From Streptomyces graminilatus (GTDB lineage: Bacteria > Actinomycetota > Actinomycetes > Streptomycetales > Streptomycetaceae), in assembly GCF_001418565.1 (NCBI RefSeq), contig NZ_LIQQ01000146.1:1-32788 (forward strand): a stretch of DNA of 32,788 bases. Direction: 5' to 3'. The notes beneath the pieces were generated by a model. That model was not told where the DNA came from and did not search any database. It saw nothing but the letters and a program-made list of their open reading frames with translations. Made by a program: the position numbers and the translations under genes. Shown here piece by piece: positions 14,846 to 23,616 of this stretch. Within the stretch, counting starts at the first letter, position 1. The number at the start of each line of letters is the position of its first letter.

Positions 14846-15202
14846 ATGTCCGTATCGGACGAGACCAGCACCGTCACCGACGGCATCATCCTGTCCGACG
14901 CCGCCGCGGCGAAGGTCAAGGCCCTGCTCGACCAGGAAGGCCGCGAGGACCTCGCTCTGCGCGTCGCCGTCCAGCCCGGCGGTTGCTCGGGTCTGCGCTA
15001 CCAGTTGTTCTTCGACGAGCGCTCCCTCGACGGTGACGTCGTCAAGGACTTCGACGGCGTCAAGGTCGTCACCGACCGTATGAGCGCTCCTTACCTCGGC
15101 GGCGCCTCCATCGACTTCGTCGACACCATCGAGAAGCAGGGCTTCACGATCGACAACCCGAACGCGACGGGCTCCTGCGCCTGCGGCGACTCCTTCAGCT
15201 AA
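14846..15202 (+). CDS. erpA: A-type iron-sulfur carrier protein (HesB/IscA family)
   Basis: The 118-aa protein matches the ErpA/HesB family, which carries Fe-S clusters to apoproteins. The three ligand cysteines are present: Cys47 in VQPGGCSGLRYQL and Cys111/Cys113 in GSCACGDSF. ATG 14846 follows GGGAGAG. It diverges from nadA, an Fe-S enzyme and plausible client. It is one of several Fe-S or sulfur genes here (nadA, the desulfurase-TusA fusion and the Rieske protein gene qcrA). A strong hairpin follows. Confidence 0.95.
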   Translation: MSVSDETSTVTDGIILSDAAAAKVKALLDQEGREDLALRVAVQPGGCSGLRYQLFFDERSLDGDVVKDFDGVKVVTDRMSAPYLGGASIDFVDTIEKQGFTIDNPNATGSCACGDSFS

Positions 15203-15206
15203 ATCT

Positions 15207-15246
15207 CAGTACGTCAGTACGTCAGTACTTCTGTATTTCTGTACGT
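15207..15246 (+). repeat. Five degenerate tandem 8-mers after erpA
   Basis: Units read CAGTACGT, CAGTACGT, CAGTACTT, CTGTATTT and CTGTACGT without gaps. The array starts four bases after the erpA stop and runs into the terminator stem at 15243. Confidence 0.8.
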
Positions 15247-15290
15247 GTGAAGGCGGCGTCCCCTCTTCCGGGGGCGCCGCCTTCACACGT
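15243..15290. terminator. Bidirectional terminator hairpin between erpA and the 15292 gene
   Basis: A 21-bp stem (15243-15263 with 15270-15290, one G-T pair) closes on the loop TCTTCC. The outer arms are ACGTGTGAAGGCGGCG and CGCCGCCTTCACACGT. It lies between the convergent erpA gene and the membrane-protein gene whose stop is at 15292. Confidence 0.88.
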
Positions 15291-15291
15291 A

Positions 15292-17016
15292 TCACTTGCC
15301 GGCGAAGTCGCCCTCTCGGATCGTCTGCCCGTCCGTTCCCACGACCTTCCGGCCGTCCAGCGGCTTGTCCAGCCGCACCGTCTCGTACGTCGCCTTGGCG
15401 AGCGCGATGCAGGCCTTGTCCTTCTCGGTCGTCGAGGTCACGGTCACCGTCACCTCACTCCCGCCCTCCTTCACCGACGCCGAGAACTTGCTGCACACCC
15501 CGGCCCAGAAGCCCACGGTCAGCTCCTTGCCGTCGCCGGAGACCGTGTAGCCCTCGATCTTCATATCGCGCGTAATCGTCTCGGACCCGGACCCGGTCCC
15601 GGATCCTGACTCCGCTCCGGCCAGATACCGGGGGTCGATCGCCGGATACGTCACCGTGTAGCCCTCGGCCGCACCCCGCGCCCGCACCTCGAACAGCCAC
15701 GACGGCACCAGCGCCGGCCGCCCGGACACGGAGAGCGAGGCGAGCCCGAACACCGCCTTGTCGACGGTGAGCGACTCCTTCTGTCCTGTCTCCCGAGTCG
15801 TCGTACCGCACGGCGCCTCCAGGCGGTCCTTCAGCGGTACGGGGCTCGCGCAGCCCCCGATGCCCATGTGGTGGTCGGGAGTGGCCACCGCCCCCGGCTC
15901 GTTGAGCAGGGCCAGGGCGGCCTTGGCGCCGAGCACCGGATACGTGTCGCCCTTCACCGGCTTCACCAACTGGCCGCTGCCCGCCACCACCTCGCCCTGC
16001 GGGCTGACCTGGAAGCCGGTCGTCCAGCCGTACGTGGGCAGCCCGCCGATCACCGGGTCGGCGTTCACCACCCGCTTGGTGTCGACGACCTGGCTCGCGT
16101 CGAGCTTCGCGTCGTCCTGGCCGACCGCCTTCAGAATCGGTGCCACGGCCTTCTTCGCCACCGCCTCGCTCACCGGATCGACGGTCGTGCCCTGGGTGGC
16201 CATCCCCCCGTCGGCGGAGCCGGAACCCTGCGCGCACATGGTCGTGCTCTTGCAGTTGTCGGACCCCCCGACCAGATACCGGCTGAAGGACCAGGTCCCC
16301 GGCGCCTGCCCGGCCACCCGCAGGACCGGACCCGTCCCGTCCTTCGGCGCGCCGACCAGCCAGTCACCGGCCTGCCGCACCGGCTTCCCCTCGACACCGA
16401 GCGCCTGGGCCAGCCGGGTCACCTCGGCGGTCGTGACCGAGTCCTTGTCTCCCTCGCCGTTCTTCGACGTCGTGTACACAGGCGCCGAGCCGGGCCCGGC
16501 GGGCAGTGGGCCGGCCGCCCGGTAGGTCACCCCGTTCGGGTCGGGCTCACCGGGCGCGATGCCGTTCCCGCCGCCCGTGTCACCCGTACCGCCCCGGGTG
16601 TAGCCGTCGAGGGCCAGCGGCGGGGGAGTGGTGCCGTCGTCGCCCGGCGCCGACGTATTCGTACGGTCGTCGTGGTTCGAGCCGACGGCGACGCTGGTGG
16701 CGAGGTACGCCCCGCCACCCCCGACGAGCAGGACCGCTGCGGCGACCGAGGCGATGAGCACCGGGGACCGGTGCCGGGACGGTCGCTCCGCGTCGCCCTC
16801 CTGCGGCTTCTGCGGCTTCTGCGGCTTCTGCGGCTCCTCCGGCTCCTGCGGCTCCTCCGGCTCCTCCGGCGTGGCCTCGGCGGCGCCGTCCGCTTCGGCC
16901 TCGGCGGCCTCGGCGGACTCAGCAGCCCCAGCGGCCTTGTCGACGCCCTTGTCGTCGACGCCCTTCTCCTCGGCGCCGGCTTCGGCGTCGTCGTGATCAG
17001 GTCGCTCGGTGTTCAC
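15292..17016 (-). CDS. Membrane-anchored protein of unknown function with Pro/Glu repeat tail
   Basis: The 574-aa product begins with a very acidic, Ala/Glu-rich cytoplasmic stretch. A repeat of EEP/QEP/QKP triplets follows at residues 50-72, then one membrane helix (about 84-107, SPVLIASVAAAVLLVGGGGA). The large extracellular domain (108-574) contains a Thr/Pro/Gly-rich linker, scattered cysteines (NCKSTTMC and others, probably disulfides) and a Gly/Ser linker (SGSGTGSGS). It resembles a conserved streptomycete membrane protein that I cannot assign to a functional family. GTG 17016 is preceded by AAGGAG. No partner gene is obvious. Confidence 0.88.
   Translation of the reverse strand: MNTERPDHDDAEAGAEEKGVDDKGVDKAAGAAESAEAAEAEADGAAEATPEEPEEPQEPEEPQKPQKPQKPQEGDAERPSRHRSPVLIASVAAAVLLVGGGGAYLATSVAVGSNHDDRTNTSAPGDDGTTPPPLALDGYTRGGTGDTGGGNGIAPGEPDPNGVTYRAAGPLPAGPGSAPVYTTSKNGEGDKDSVTTAEVTRLAQALGVEGKPVRQAGDWLVGAPKDGTGPVLRVAGQAPGTWSFSRYLVGGSDNCKSTTMCAQGSGSADGGMATQGTTVDPVSEAVAKKAVAPILKAVGQDDAKLDASQVVDTKRVVNADPVIGGLPTYGWTTGFQVSPQGEVVAGSGQLVKPVKGDTYPVLGAKAALALLNEPGAVATPDHHMGIGGCASPVPLKDRLEAPCGTTTRETGQKESLTVDKAVFGLASLSVSGRPALVPSWLFEVRARGAAEGYTVTYPAIDPRYLAGAESGSGTGSGSETITRDMKIEGYTVSGDGKELTVGFWAGVCSKFSASVKEGGSEVTVTVTSTTEKDKACIALAKATYETVRLDKPLDGRKVVGTDGQTIREGDFAGK
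16801..16870 (-). repeat. Coding 9-base tandem repeat
   Basis: About eight 9-base units (CTGCGGCTT and CTCCTCCGG variants on the plus strand) encode the QKP/QEP/EEP triplets of the membrane protein's cytoplasmic tail. The repeat keeps the frame, so copy-number change would lengthen or shorten the tail without breaking the gene. Confidence 0.85.
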
Positions 17017-17194
17017 GGCATTGCTCCTTCGGCTCCCGGCTGTCCCGGCTGTCCCGACGGACCGGCCCTGTCACAGACGGGCACCGGGGGTCGTACAGCG
17101 CGTCCTCTTTACGGGGGACAGCGATGGGACGCGGCGGGGGAGCGCACGGTTCCCTCCGAGCGCTGGTCGGAGGGCTGCCGTCGGCCGGGGCCCC

Positions 17195-17440
17195 TCAGCC
17201 GCCGTACTCGGGCATCGCGTCCACCAGCCGCGCCGACGCGGACGGGACGGTCACGCCATGGATACGGGTCGGGGAGACGGGCAGGGCGGTGATCCGGTCC
17301 GGGGCGGCCCAGTGCGGGGCCATCCGGGCGCAGTCGCCGCGCAGGGAGGCCAGATCCCCTTCGAGGTCGTGCGGCGCGGCACCCCGTCCCGAGTGCGGCT
17401 GCTGGGCCTGAAGTGCCTGGTGAACCTTGAAGTTCGTCAT
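17195..17440 (-). CDS. Small hypothetical protein, 81 aa
   Basis: Starts MTNFKVHQALQAQQPHSG and ends ARLVDAMPEYGG. Codon third positions are G or C in all but about nine codons, as expected for a real streptomycete gene, and the competing plus-strand frames look like shadows. No known domain, membrane segment or signal peptide is visible. There is no strong ribosome site before ATG 17440. An AT-rich element with CTAC...GTAG arms at 17480-17493 upstream may carry its promoter or that of the divergent kinase gene. The 178 bases down to the next gene hold nothing I can identify. Confidence 0.6.
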   Translation of the reverse strand: MTNFKVHQALQAQQPHSGRGAAPHDLEGDLASLRGDCARMAPHWAAPDRITALPVSPTRIHGVTVPSASARLVDAMPEYGG

Positions 17441-17574
17441 GCCGGAACCGTATGCACGGCAGGCCCGGCCGAGAAAGATCTACTATCGGGTAGTTTTGCC
17501 GCTACAGCGAGCACGGGCGGACCGGGTAGCGTGAAGTGTCAATCCGCCTCCCCTCGCAGGAGAGTGTCCTCGTC

Positions 17575-18549
17575 GTGCGTATCGCAGTCACCGGCTCCAT
17601 CGCCACCGACCACCTCATGACCTTCCCCGGCCGTTTCGCCGACCAGCTCGTCGCGGACCAGTTGCACACGGTCTCGCTGTCCTTCCTGGTCGACAACCTC
17701 GACGTACGCCGGGGCGGCGTGGGCGCGAACATCGCCTTCGGCATGGGCCAGCTCGGCACCAGGCCGATCCTGGTCGGGGCCGCCGGCGCCGACTTCGACG
17801 AGTACCGCGCCTGGCTGGACCGCCACGGCGTGGACACCGACTCGGTCCGGATCTCCGAGACGCTGCACACCGCGCGTTTCGTGTGCACCACCGACGCCGA
17901 CCACAACCAGATCGGCTCCTTCTACACCGGTGCCATGAGTGAGGCCCGGCTGATCGAGCTGAAGACCGTCGCCGACCGCGTCGGCGGCCTCGACCTGGTC
18001 TCGATCGGCGCGGACGACCCGGAGGCGATGCTCCGCCACACCGAGGAGTGCCGCACCCGGTCCATCCCGTTCGCCGCCGACTTCTCCCAGCAGATCGCCC
18101 GCATGGGCGGCGACGACATCAAGGTCCTGCTGGAAGGCGCCGCGTACCTCTTCTCGAACGAGTACGAGAAGGGCCTCATCGAGTCGAAGACCGGCTGGTC
18201 CGACGCGGAGATCCTCTCCAAGGTCGGTACTCGGGTGACCACCCTCGGTTCCCGGGGCGTACGCGTCGAGCGCGTCGGCGAGGAGCCGATCGAGGTCGGC
18301 TGCCCGGACGAGGAGGCCAAGGTCGAGCCCACGGGTGTCGGCGACGCCTTCCGTGCGGGGTTCCTGTCGGGGCTGGCGTGGGGGGTCTCGCTGGAGCGGG
18401 CGGCGCAGGTCGGGTGCATGCTGGCGACTCTCGTCATCGAGACGGTGGGTACGCAGGAGTACACGTTGCGGCGGGCCAACTTCATGGACCGCTTCCGCAA
18501 GGCGTACGGGGACGACGCCGCGTTGGAAGTTCAGGGGCACCTGGGCTGA
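17575..18549 (+). CDS. PfkB-family kinase, adenosine/carbohydrate kinase type
   Basis: The 324-aa product is a ribokinase/PfkB family sugar or nucleoside kinase. It has an N-terminal IAVTGSIATDHLM, the glycine motif RRGGVGANIAFGMGQLG, and the C-terminal signature PTGVGDAFRAGFLSG with catalytic base Asp257. It resembles the mycobacterial adenosine kinase/CbhK group, which also sits near ctaC and an ErpA-type gene. The true substrate cannot be read from sequence. I chose GTG 17575 (RIAVTG) with AGGAGAG upstream; an earlier start at 17536 would add a non-conserved 13-residue leader. Confidence 0.92.
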   Translation: MRIAVTGSIATDHLMTFPGRFADQLVADQLHTVSLSFLVDNLDVRRGGVGANIAFGMGQLGTRPILVGAAGADFDEYRAWLDRHGVDTDSVRISETLHTARFVCTTDADHNQIGSFYTGAMSEARLIELKTVADRVGGLDLVSIGADDPEAMLRHTEECRTRSIPFAADFSQQIARMGGDDIKVLLEGAAYLFSNEYEKGLIESKTGWSDAEILSKVGTRVTTLGSRGVRVERVGEEPIEVGCPDEEAKVEPTGVGDAFRAGFLSGLAWGVSLERAAQVGCMLATLVIETVGTQEYTLRRANFMDRFRKAYGDDAALEVQGHLG

Positions 18550-18573
18550 GTTTTTCGTCCGCAGGTGCGTGGG

Positions 18574-18606
18574 GGCTGGTCGCGCAGTTCCCCGCGCCCC
18601 TAAAAG
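18574..18606 (-). repeat. Streptomycete intergenic GC-rich repeat, copy B (inverted)
   Basis: GGCTGGTCGCGCAGTTCCCC followed by GCGCCCCTAAAAG is the reverse complement of copy A (1161-1191), almost base for base. It occupies the convergent gap between the kinase and the desulfurase-TusA gene, nine bases before the latter's stop. Confidence 0.8.
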
Positions 18607-18614
18607 CGGGTGGG

Positions 18615-20003
18615 TCAGCTCGTCCGGCGGATCAGGTATGCCGTGCCTTTCTCCGCCGGCTCTTCCCCCAGATATTCCTGCTGCCGCATCTCGCACCACG
18701 CCGGGATGTCCAGGCGGGCCGCCTCGTCGTCCGACAGGACGCGGATCGTGGCGCCCACCGGGACGTCGCCGATGACCTTCGCCAGTTCGATCACCGGGAT
18801 CGGGCACCGCTTGCCGAGCGCGTCCACGACGAGCGAGTCCCCTTCGCCGACGGCGGCGACCGTCACCGGGGTCGTCGGCGCGCCCAGCTTCTCCCGTACG
18901 GTCGTCACCGCGCCCGGCAGGACGGACAGGAACCGGTCGACCTCCTCGGCCGGTGTCCCGGCCGGCAGCGACACCCGCACGTTTCCCTCGCTCAGCACCC
19001 CCATCGCCCGCAGCACATGGCTCGGCGTCAACGTGCTGCTCGTACAGGACGAGCCGGAGGAGACGGAGAAACCGGCGCGGTCCAGCTCGTGCAGCAGTGT
19101 CTCCCCGTCGACATAGAGACAGGAGAAGGTGACGACCCCGGGCAGCCGCCGCACCGGATCGCCGACCACCTCCACGTCCGTCACCAACCGCGGCACCTGT
19201 ACCCGGATCCGCTCCGTCAGCTCCCGCAGCCGTACCGCCTCCTGGGCCGCCTCGGCCCGTACCGCGCGCAGCGAGGCCGCCGCCGCGACGATCGCCGGTA
19301 GGTTCTCGAACCCGGCCGCCCGCCCCGACTCCCGCTCGTCCACGGGCCCTTGCACCGCGAACCGCACACCCTTGCGGACGGCGAGCAGCCCGACCCCGGA
19401 AGGCCCACCCCATTTGTGGGCGCTGGCGGTGAGGAGCGACCAAGGCCCCGGAACCGGCCCCCACCCCAGCGACTGCGCCGCGTCCACCAGCAGCGGCACC
19501 TCGGCCGCCCGGCACACCTCGGCCACCTCCGCGACCGGCTGCTCGGTCCCCACCTCGTGGTTGGCCGACTGGAGACACGCCAGCGCGGTGTCGGGCCGTA
19601 CGGCTGCCTCGTACCCCTCGACGGCCACGGCACCGGCGCGGTCGACGGCGACCGTCGTCACCGAACCGCCCGACGCCTCCCAGTCCTCAGCCGAATGGAG
19701 CACCGACGAGTGTTCGACCGCCGACACGATCAGGTGACGCCCCACGCGACGCCGCCCGGTGAGCGCCCCGGCGACACCGGCATGCACGGCCCGAGTACCG
19801 GACGACACGAACGTCAGCTCATCGGGACGGCACCCCACGGACTCGGCGGCGGCCTCCCGAGCGGCATCCAGCAACATCCGCGCCCGCCGCCCCTCCCTGT
19901 ACAAACGTGCGGGATCCGCCCACCCTTCGTCGAGCGAGGCAAGCAAGGCCTGCCGGGCAACGGGGTGAAGGGGAGCAGAGGAAGCGGCATCGAAGTAGGA
20001 CAC
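18615..20003 (-). CDS. Cysteine desulfurase-TusA fusion protein
   Basis: Residues 1-375 are a NifS-type class V PLP enzyme: EHSS (His98), SANHEVGTEQP (His149, Glu150), VDAAQ (Asp174), the PLP lysine Lys197 in ASAHKWGGPSGVG, and the persulfide cysteine Cys320 in SVSSGSSCTSSTL. Residues 388-462 form a TusA/SirA domain with the C-P-x-P motif (Cys400 in GKRCPIPVIELAK). The desulfurase takes sulfur from cysteine and the TusA cysteine would receive it within the same chain. GTG 20003 has no good ribosome site. A TAGCGT box lies exactly six bases before it, suggesting a leaderless transcript. Sulfur acceptors are unknown; tRNA thiolation or cofactor synthesis are candidates. Confidence 0.93.
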   Translation of the reverse strand: MSYFDAASSAPLHPVARQALLASLDEGWADPARLYREGRRARMLLDAAREAAAESVGCRPDELTFVSSGTRAVHAGVAGALTGRRRVGRHLIVSAVEHSSVLHSAEDWEASGGSVTTVAVDRAGAVAVEGYEAAVRPDTALACLQSANHEVGTEQPVAEVAEVCRAAEVPLLVDAAQSLGWGPVPGPWSLLTASAHKWGGPSGVGLLAVRKGVRFAVQGPVDERESGRAAGFENLPAIVAAAASLRAVRAEAAQEAVRLRELTERIRVQVPRLVTDVEVVGDPVRRLPGVVTFSCLYVDGETLLHELDRAGFSVSSGSSCTSSTLTPSHVLRAMGVLSEGNVRVSLPAGTPAEEVDRFLSVLPGAVTTVREKLGAPTTPVTVAAVGEGDSLVVDALGKRCPIPVIELAKVIGDVPVGATIRVLSDDEAARLDIPAWCEMRQQEYLGEEPAEKGTAYLIRRTS

Positions 20004-20009
20004 ACATCA

Positions 20010-20015
20010 ACGCTA
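20010..20015 (-). promoter_or_regulatory. Candidate -10 box for a leaderless desulfurase-TusA transcript
   Basis: TAGCGT on the minus strand lies six bases before the GTG at 20003. The same box and spacing occur before the L,D-transpeptidase ATG (23605-23610). No clear -35 box is visible at either place. Confidence 0.4.
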
Positions 20016-20047
20016 AGTCCTCAAGCAAGGGGACGGAGTCCCACCCC

Positions 20048-20105
20048 AGGGGCGCGGGGCTGTGACATCAGCGGCTCCGCCGCGGGGCGCGATCAACCAC
20101 AACCC
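20048..20105 (+). repeat. Streptomycete intergenic GC-rich repeat, copy C (longer variant)
   Basis: AGGGGCGCGGGGCTGTGACA followed by TCAGCGGCTCCGCCGCGGGG and a CGCGATCAACCACAAC end. It shares the AGGGGCGCGGGG head with copies A and D but has a different middle with a GGCTCCGCC segment. It lies in the 362-base divergent gap between the desulfurase-TusA gene and ctaC. The stretch from 20106 to 20240 shows nothing identifiable. Confidence 0.7.
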
Positions 20106-20241
20106 ACCCGCACCCGCCAACGCACAGAACCCCCCACCCCATTGGGCGCCCAAACCCCGTCGCACCGGGCACCGGACCCCCCATCAGACCCCGTCGGGGT
20201 GACCCCCGGCGCGTTGGGGACCCTCCCCGCGCGACCCCAAA

Positions 20242-20297
20242 TTGCGTCCAGTAGGGTTTGGTCCGCATAAACATCCAAACCCCTGCCCGACGCAGGG
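20242..20297 (+). promoter_or_regulatory. Candidate ctaC promoter with overlapping inverted repeat and leader hairpin
   Basis: TTGCGT (20242-20247) and CATAAA (20266-20271) are 18 bases apart and could be -35 and -10 boxes. GGGTTTGG (20254-20261) and CCAAACCC (20275-20282) form a perfect 8-bp inverted repeat around the -10 box, as an operator would. A second hairpin, CCCTGC-N5-GCAGGG (20281-20297), follows in the leader, about 70 bases before the ctaC start. Confidence 0.45.
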
Positions 20298-20365
20298 CGG
20301 CGACCGACCCCGAGAAGGCAGGCCGCAGCCAATCCGCGCGGGCGAGACTCTCGGGAAGGCGCTAC

Positions 20366-21358
20366 GTGAGTCCCAACGGCTCCGACCTCCCCCGCACCCT
20401 GGGGGGCGCGGGCGGTACCCCCACGCCGCGGCGCCCGTTGCGGCGGAAGCTGCTTCAGGCATTGACTGCGGGCCTGGTCCTGGCGACCGCGACCGGTTGC
20501 ACATACAAGGACTTCCCCCGCCTTGGTATGCCCTCCCCGGCCACTGATGAGGCTCCGCGGATCCTCTCCCTGTGGCAGGGATCCTGGGCAGCCGCGCTCG
20601 CCACCGGCGTGCTGGTCTGGGGCCTGATCCTGTGGAGCGCCATGTTCCACCGGCGCAGCCGCACCAAGGTAGAAGTACCTCCGCAGACCCGGTACAACAT
20701 GCCCATCGAGGCGCTGTACACCGTGGTTCCGCTGATCATCGTCTCGGTGCTCTTCTACTTCACGGCACGCGACGAGTCGAAGCTCCTCGACCTCTCGAAG
20801 AAGCCCGACCTCACGGTCAACGTCGTGGGCTTCCAGTGGAGCTGGGGCTTCAACTACATCGAGAACGTCCCGGGTTCCACCGGAAACGCGGACACCGACC
20901 CGAACCTGGACGCCATTCCGGACCGGTTCAAGAAGGACTTCCCGGCCAACGCCGGCGGTGTCTACGACGTCGGTACGCCCGCCTCGAAGGACCCGGACAC
21001 CCACAACCCGGGTCCGACCCTCTGGCTTCCCAAGGGCAAGACGGTCCGCTTCGTCCTCACCTCACGTGACGTCATCCACTCCTTCTGGGTGGTGCCGTTC
21101 CTGATGAAGCAGGACGTCATCCCGGGCCACACCAACGCCTTCCAGGTGACCCCCAACAAGGAGGGCACCTTCATGGGCAAGTGCGCGGAGCTCTGCGGTC
21201 TCGACCACTCCCGGATGCTGTTCAACGTGAAGGTCGTCTCTCCCGAGGCTTACGAGCAGCACCTCAAGGACCTCGTGAAGAAGGGGCAGACCGGTTACAT
21301 TCCCGCCGGCATCGCGCAGACGAGCCACGAGAAGAACCGGGAGACGACAAACCTGTGA
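20366..21358 (+). CDS. ctaC: Cytochrome c oxidase subunit II
   Basis: The 330-aa subunit of the aa3 oxidase takes electrons from cytochrome c. Near the start a basic region (RRPLRRKLL) precedes a lipoprotein-type signal with lipobox ATGC (Cys45). Two membrane helices follow (about 74-93 and 118-133), then the extracellular cupredoxin domain with all CuA ligands: His238 ([10 protein letters not shown]), Cys273, Glu275 and Cys277 ([11 protein letters not shown]), His281 and Met284. The aromatic electron-entry motif is [11 protein letters not shown] chose GTG 20366, with GGGAAGG upstream, because the longer frame from 20258 has no family support and would cover the candidate promoter. It overlaps ctaD by four bases. 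Confidence 0.95.
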   Translation: MSPNGSDLPRTLGGAGGTPTPRRPLRRKLLQALTAGLVLATATGCTYKDFPRLGMPSPATDEAPRILSLWQGSWAAALATGVLVWGLILWSAMFHRRSRTKVEVPPQTRYNMPIEALYTVVPLIIVSVLFYFTARDESKLLDLSKKPDLTVNVVGFQWSWGFNYIENVPGSTGNADTDPNLDAIPDRFKKDFPANAGGVYDVGTPASKDPDTHNPGPTLWLPKGKTVRFVLTSRDVIHSFWVVPFLMKQDVIPGHTNAFQVTPNKEGTFMGKCAELCGLDHSRMLFNVKVVSPEAYEQHLKDLVKKGQTGYIPAGIAQTSHEKNRETTNL

Positions 21359-23091
21359 GCATCACCAACGAACCCCAGGGTGCCGCCGCAGCTGAGGACT
21401 CGTACGAGAACGAGCTGCCGGTACGGCGCAAGCAGCCGGGCAACGTGGTCGTCAAGTGGCTCACCACCACCGACCACAAGACGATCGGCACGCTCTATCT
21501 GGTGACGTCGTTCGCCTTCTTCTGCATCGGTGGCGTGATGGCGCTGCTCATGCGCGCCGAGCTGGCCCGGCCGGGCCTTCAGATCATGTCGGCGGAGCAG
21601 TTCAACCAGGCGTTCACGATGCACGGCACGATCATGCTGCTGATGTTCGCGACGCCGCTGTTCGCCGGTTTCACCAACTGGATCATGCCGCTCCAGATCG
21701 GTGCCCCCGACGTCGCCTTCCCGCGGCTGAACATGTTCGCCTACTGGCTGTACCTGTTCGGCTCGACGATCGCGGTCGGCGGTTTCCTCACCCCCTCGGG
21801 CGCGGCCGACTTCGGCTGGTTCGCCTACAGCCCGCTGTCGGACGCGGTCCGTTCCCCCGGTATCGGCGCCGACCTGTGGATCATGGGTCTGGCCTTCTCC
21901 GGCTTCGGCACCATCCTCGGCGCGGTCAACTTCATCACCACGATCATCTGCATGCGCGCGCCCGGCATGACCATGTTCCGCATGCCGATCTTCGTGTGGA
22001 ACGTGCTGCTGACCGCGGTTCTCGTTCTGCTCGCCTTCCCCGTGCTCGCCGCCGCGCTCTTCGCGCTGGAGGCGGATCGGAAGTTCGGCGCACACATCTT
22101 CGATGCCGCGAACGGTGGTGCCCTGTTGTGGCAGCACCTGTTCTGGTTCTTCGGGCATCCAGAGGTGTACATCATCGCGCTGCCGTTCTTCGGCATCATC
22201 AGTGAGGTCATCCCGGTCTTCTCCCGCAAGCCGATGTTCGGCTACATGGGCCTGATCGGCGCGACCATCGCGATCGCGGGTCTGTCCGTGACGGTGTGGG
22301 CCCACCACATGTACGTCACCGGCGGTGTGCTGCTGCCGTTCTTCTCCTTCATGACGTTCCTCATCGCCGTACCGACCGGCGTGAAGTTCTTCAACTGGAT
22401 CGGCACCATGTGGAAGGGGTCACTGAGCTTCGAGACCCCGATGCTCTGGGCCACCGGCTTCCTGATCACCTTCACCTTCGGTGGTCTGACCGGTGTCATC
22501 CTGGCGTCGCCGCCGATGGACTTCCACGTCTCGGACTCCTACTTCGTGGTGGCGCACTTCCACTACGTGGTGTTCGGCACGGTCGTCTTCGCGATGTTCT
22601 CCGGCTTCCACTTCTGGTGGCCGAAGATGACCGGCAAGATGCTCGACGAGCGCCTCGGCAAGATCACGTTCTGGACGCTGTTCGTCGGCTTCCACGGCAC
22701 CTTCCTCGTCCAGCACTGGCTGGGCGCCGAGGGCATGCCGCGCCGGTACGCGGACTACCTCGCGGCGGACGGCTTCACCGCCCTGAACACGATCTCGACG
22801 ATCAGCTCCTTCCTGCTCGGCCTGTCGATCCTGCCGTTCCTCTACAACGTGTGGAAGACGGCGAAGTACGGCAAGAAGGTCGAGGTCGACGACCCGTGGG
22901 GCTACGGCCGTTCGCTGGAGTGGGCCACCTCTTGCCCGCCCCCGCGCCACAACTTCCTCACCCTGCCGAGGATCCGCAGCGAATCCCCGGCGTTCGACCT
23001 GCACCACCCTGAGATCGCGGCGCTGGACCAGCTGGAGAACGCCGGTCACGGCGCGACGGCCATCGCCGGCAGCAAGGAGGCTGGCAAGTGA
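21355..23091 (+). CDS. ctaD: Cytochrome c oxidase subunit I
   Basis: The catalytic subunit (578 aa, 12 expected helices) reduces oxygen at the heme a3-CuB site and pumps protons. All key residues are present: His90 (TMHGTIM, heme a), His268 and Tyr272 ([10 protein letters not shown], CuB and cross-linked Tyr), His317/His318 (WAHHMY, CuB), and His401/His403 (VVAHFHYVV, heme a3 and heme a). GTG 21355 overlaps the ctaC stop as GTGA, so translation is coupled. The longer frame from 21181 is an overlap artefact. It is followed by ctaF with another GTGA overlap. Confidence 0.97.
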   Translation: MSITNEPQGAAAAEDSYENELPVRRKQPGNVVVKWLTTTDHKTIGTLYLVTSFAFFCIGGVMALLMRAELARPGLQIMSAEQFNQAFTMHGTIMLLMFATPLFAGFTNWIMPLQIGAPDVAFPRLNMFAYWLYLFGSTIAVGGFLTPSGAADFGWFAYSPLSDAVRSPGIGADLWIMGLAFSGFGTILGAVNFITTIICMRAPGMTMFRMPIFVWNVLLTAVLVLLAFPVLAAALFALEADRKFGAHIFDAANGGALLWQHLFWFFGHPEVYIIALPFFGIISEVIPVFSRKPMFGYMGLIGATIAIAGLSVTVWAHHMYVTGGVLLPFFSFMTFLIAVPTGVKFFNWIGTMWKGSLSFETPMLWATGFLITFTFGGLTGVILASPPMDFHVSDSYFVVAHFHYVVFGTVVFAMFSGFHFWWPKMTGKMLDERLGKITFWTLFVGFHGTFLVQHWLGAEGMPRRYADYLAADGFTALNTISTISSFLLGLSILPFLYNVWKTAKYGKKVEVDDPWGYGRSLEWATSCPPPRHNFLTLPRIRSESPAFDLHHPEIAALDQLENAGHGATAIAGSKEAGK

Positions 23092-23486
23092 AGATCCAGG
23101 GCAAGATGTTCATCTGGCTCGCCGTCTTCATCCTCGTCATGGCGATCGTCTACGGCGTCTGGTCGAAGGAGCCGGTGGGCACCACGGCTCTCACCCTCTC
23201 CTTCGGCCTGTGCATCATGGTCGGCTACTACCTGGCCTTCACGGCCCGGCGGGTCGACGTGGGCGCCGGCGACAACAAGGAAGCGGACGTCGCGGACGAC
23301 GCCGGCGAGGTCGGGTTCTTCAGCCCGCACAGCTGGCAGCCGCTCGCGCTGGGCATCGGCGGCGCGCTCCTGTTCCTGAGCGTCGCGATCGGCTGGTGGC
23401 TGGCGTACTTCGGGGCCCCGGTCCTGCTGATCGGCCTGTGGGGCTGGGTCTTCGAGTACTACCGCGGTGAGAACCGCACCCAGTAA
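23088..23486 (+). CDS. ctaF: Cytochrome c oxidase subunit IV, actinobacterial CtaF
   Basis: The 132-aa protein has four predicted membrane helices (about 7-24, 31-51, 88-106 and 109-124) and an acidic loop ([17 protein letters not shown]), matching the actinobacterial fourth subunit of the aa3 oxidase. Its GTG overlaps the ctaD stop by four bases. It ends the first cox transcription unit; a terminator follows within 20 bases. Confidence 0.94.
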   Translation: MKIQGKMFIWLAVFILVMAIVYGVWSKEPVGTTALTLSFGLCIMVGYYLAFTARRVDVGAGDNKEADVADDAGEVGFFSPHSWQPLALGIGGALLFLSVAIGWWLAYFGAPVLLIGLWGWVFEYYRGENRTQ

Positions 23487-23502
23487 CACGTTCAGTGCTC
23501 AG

Positions 23503-23546
23503 GGGAGCCCGGACACTCCGTCAGGAGGGTCCGGGCTCCCTCTTTT
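23503..23546 (+). terminator. Intrinsic terminator after ctaF
   Basis: GGGAGCCCGGAC (23503-23514) pairs with GTCCGGGCTCCC (23529-23540) and is followed by TCTTTT. It separates ctaCDF from the L,D-transpeptidase gene. Confidence 0.9.
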
Positions 23547-23604
23547 GCCACACCCTCGTTCCCCCGCACGGATCACCCGCCGCGCCGAGCCCGCCGCACG
23601 TTCT

Positions 23605-23610
23605 TAGCGT
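23605..23610 (+). promoter_or_regulatory. Candidate -10 box for a leaderless L,D-transpeptidase transcript
   Basis: TAGCGT ends six bases before the ATG at 23617. Only a poorly placed GAGG lies before the start, so a leaderless transcript is plausible. The arrangement is the same as before the desulfurase-TusA gene. Confidence 0.4.
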
Positions 23611-23616
23611 GAGGTC

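Noticed and set aside
14638..14919. 93-codon minus-strand frame overlapping the erpA start
   Set aside because: Overlaps a certain gene, has no domain, and would occupy the regulatory gap between nadA and erpA.
16801..16870. Tandem repeats considered as a CRISPR-like array
   Set aside because: Units are nine bases with no spacers and stay in frame within a coding sequence.
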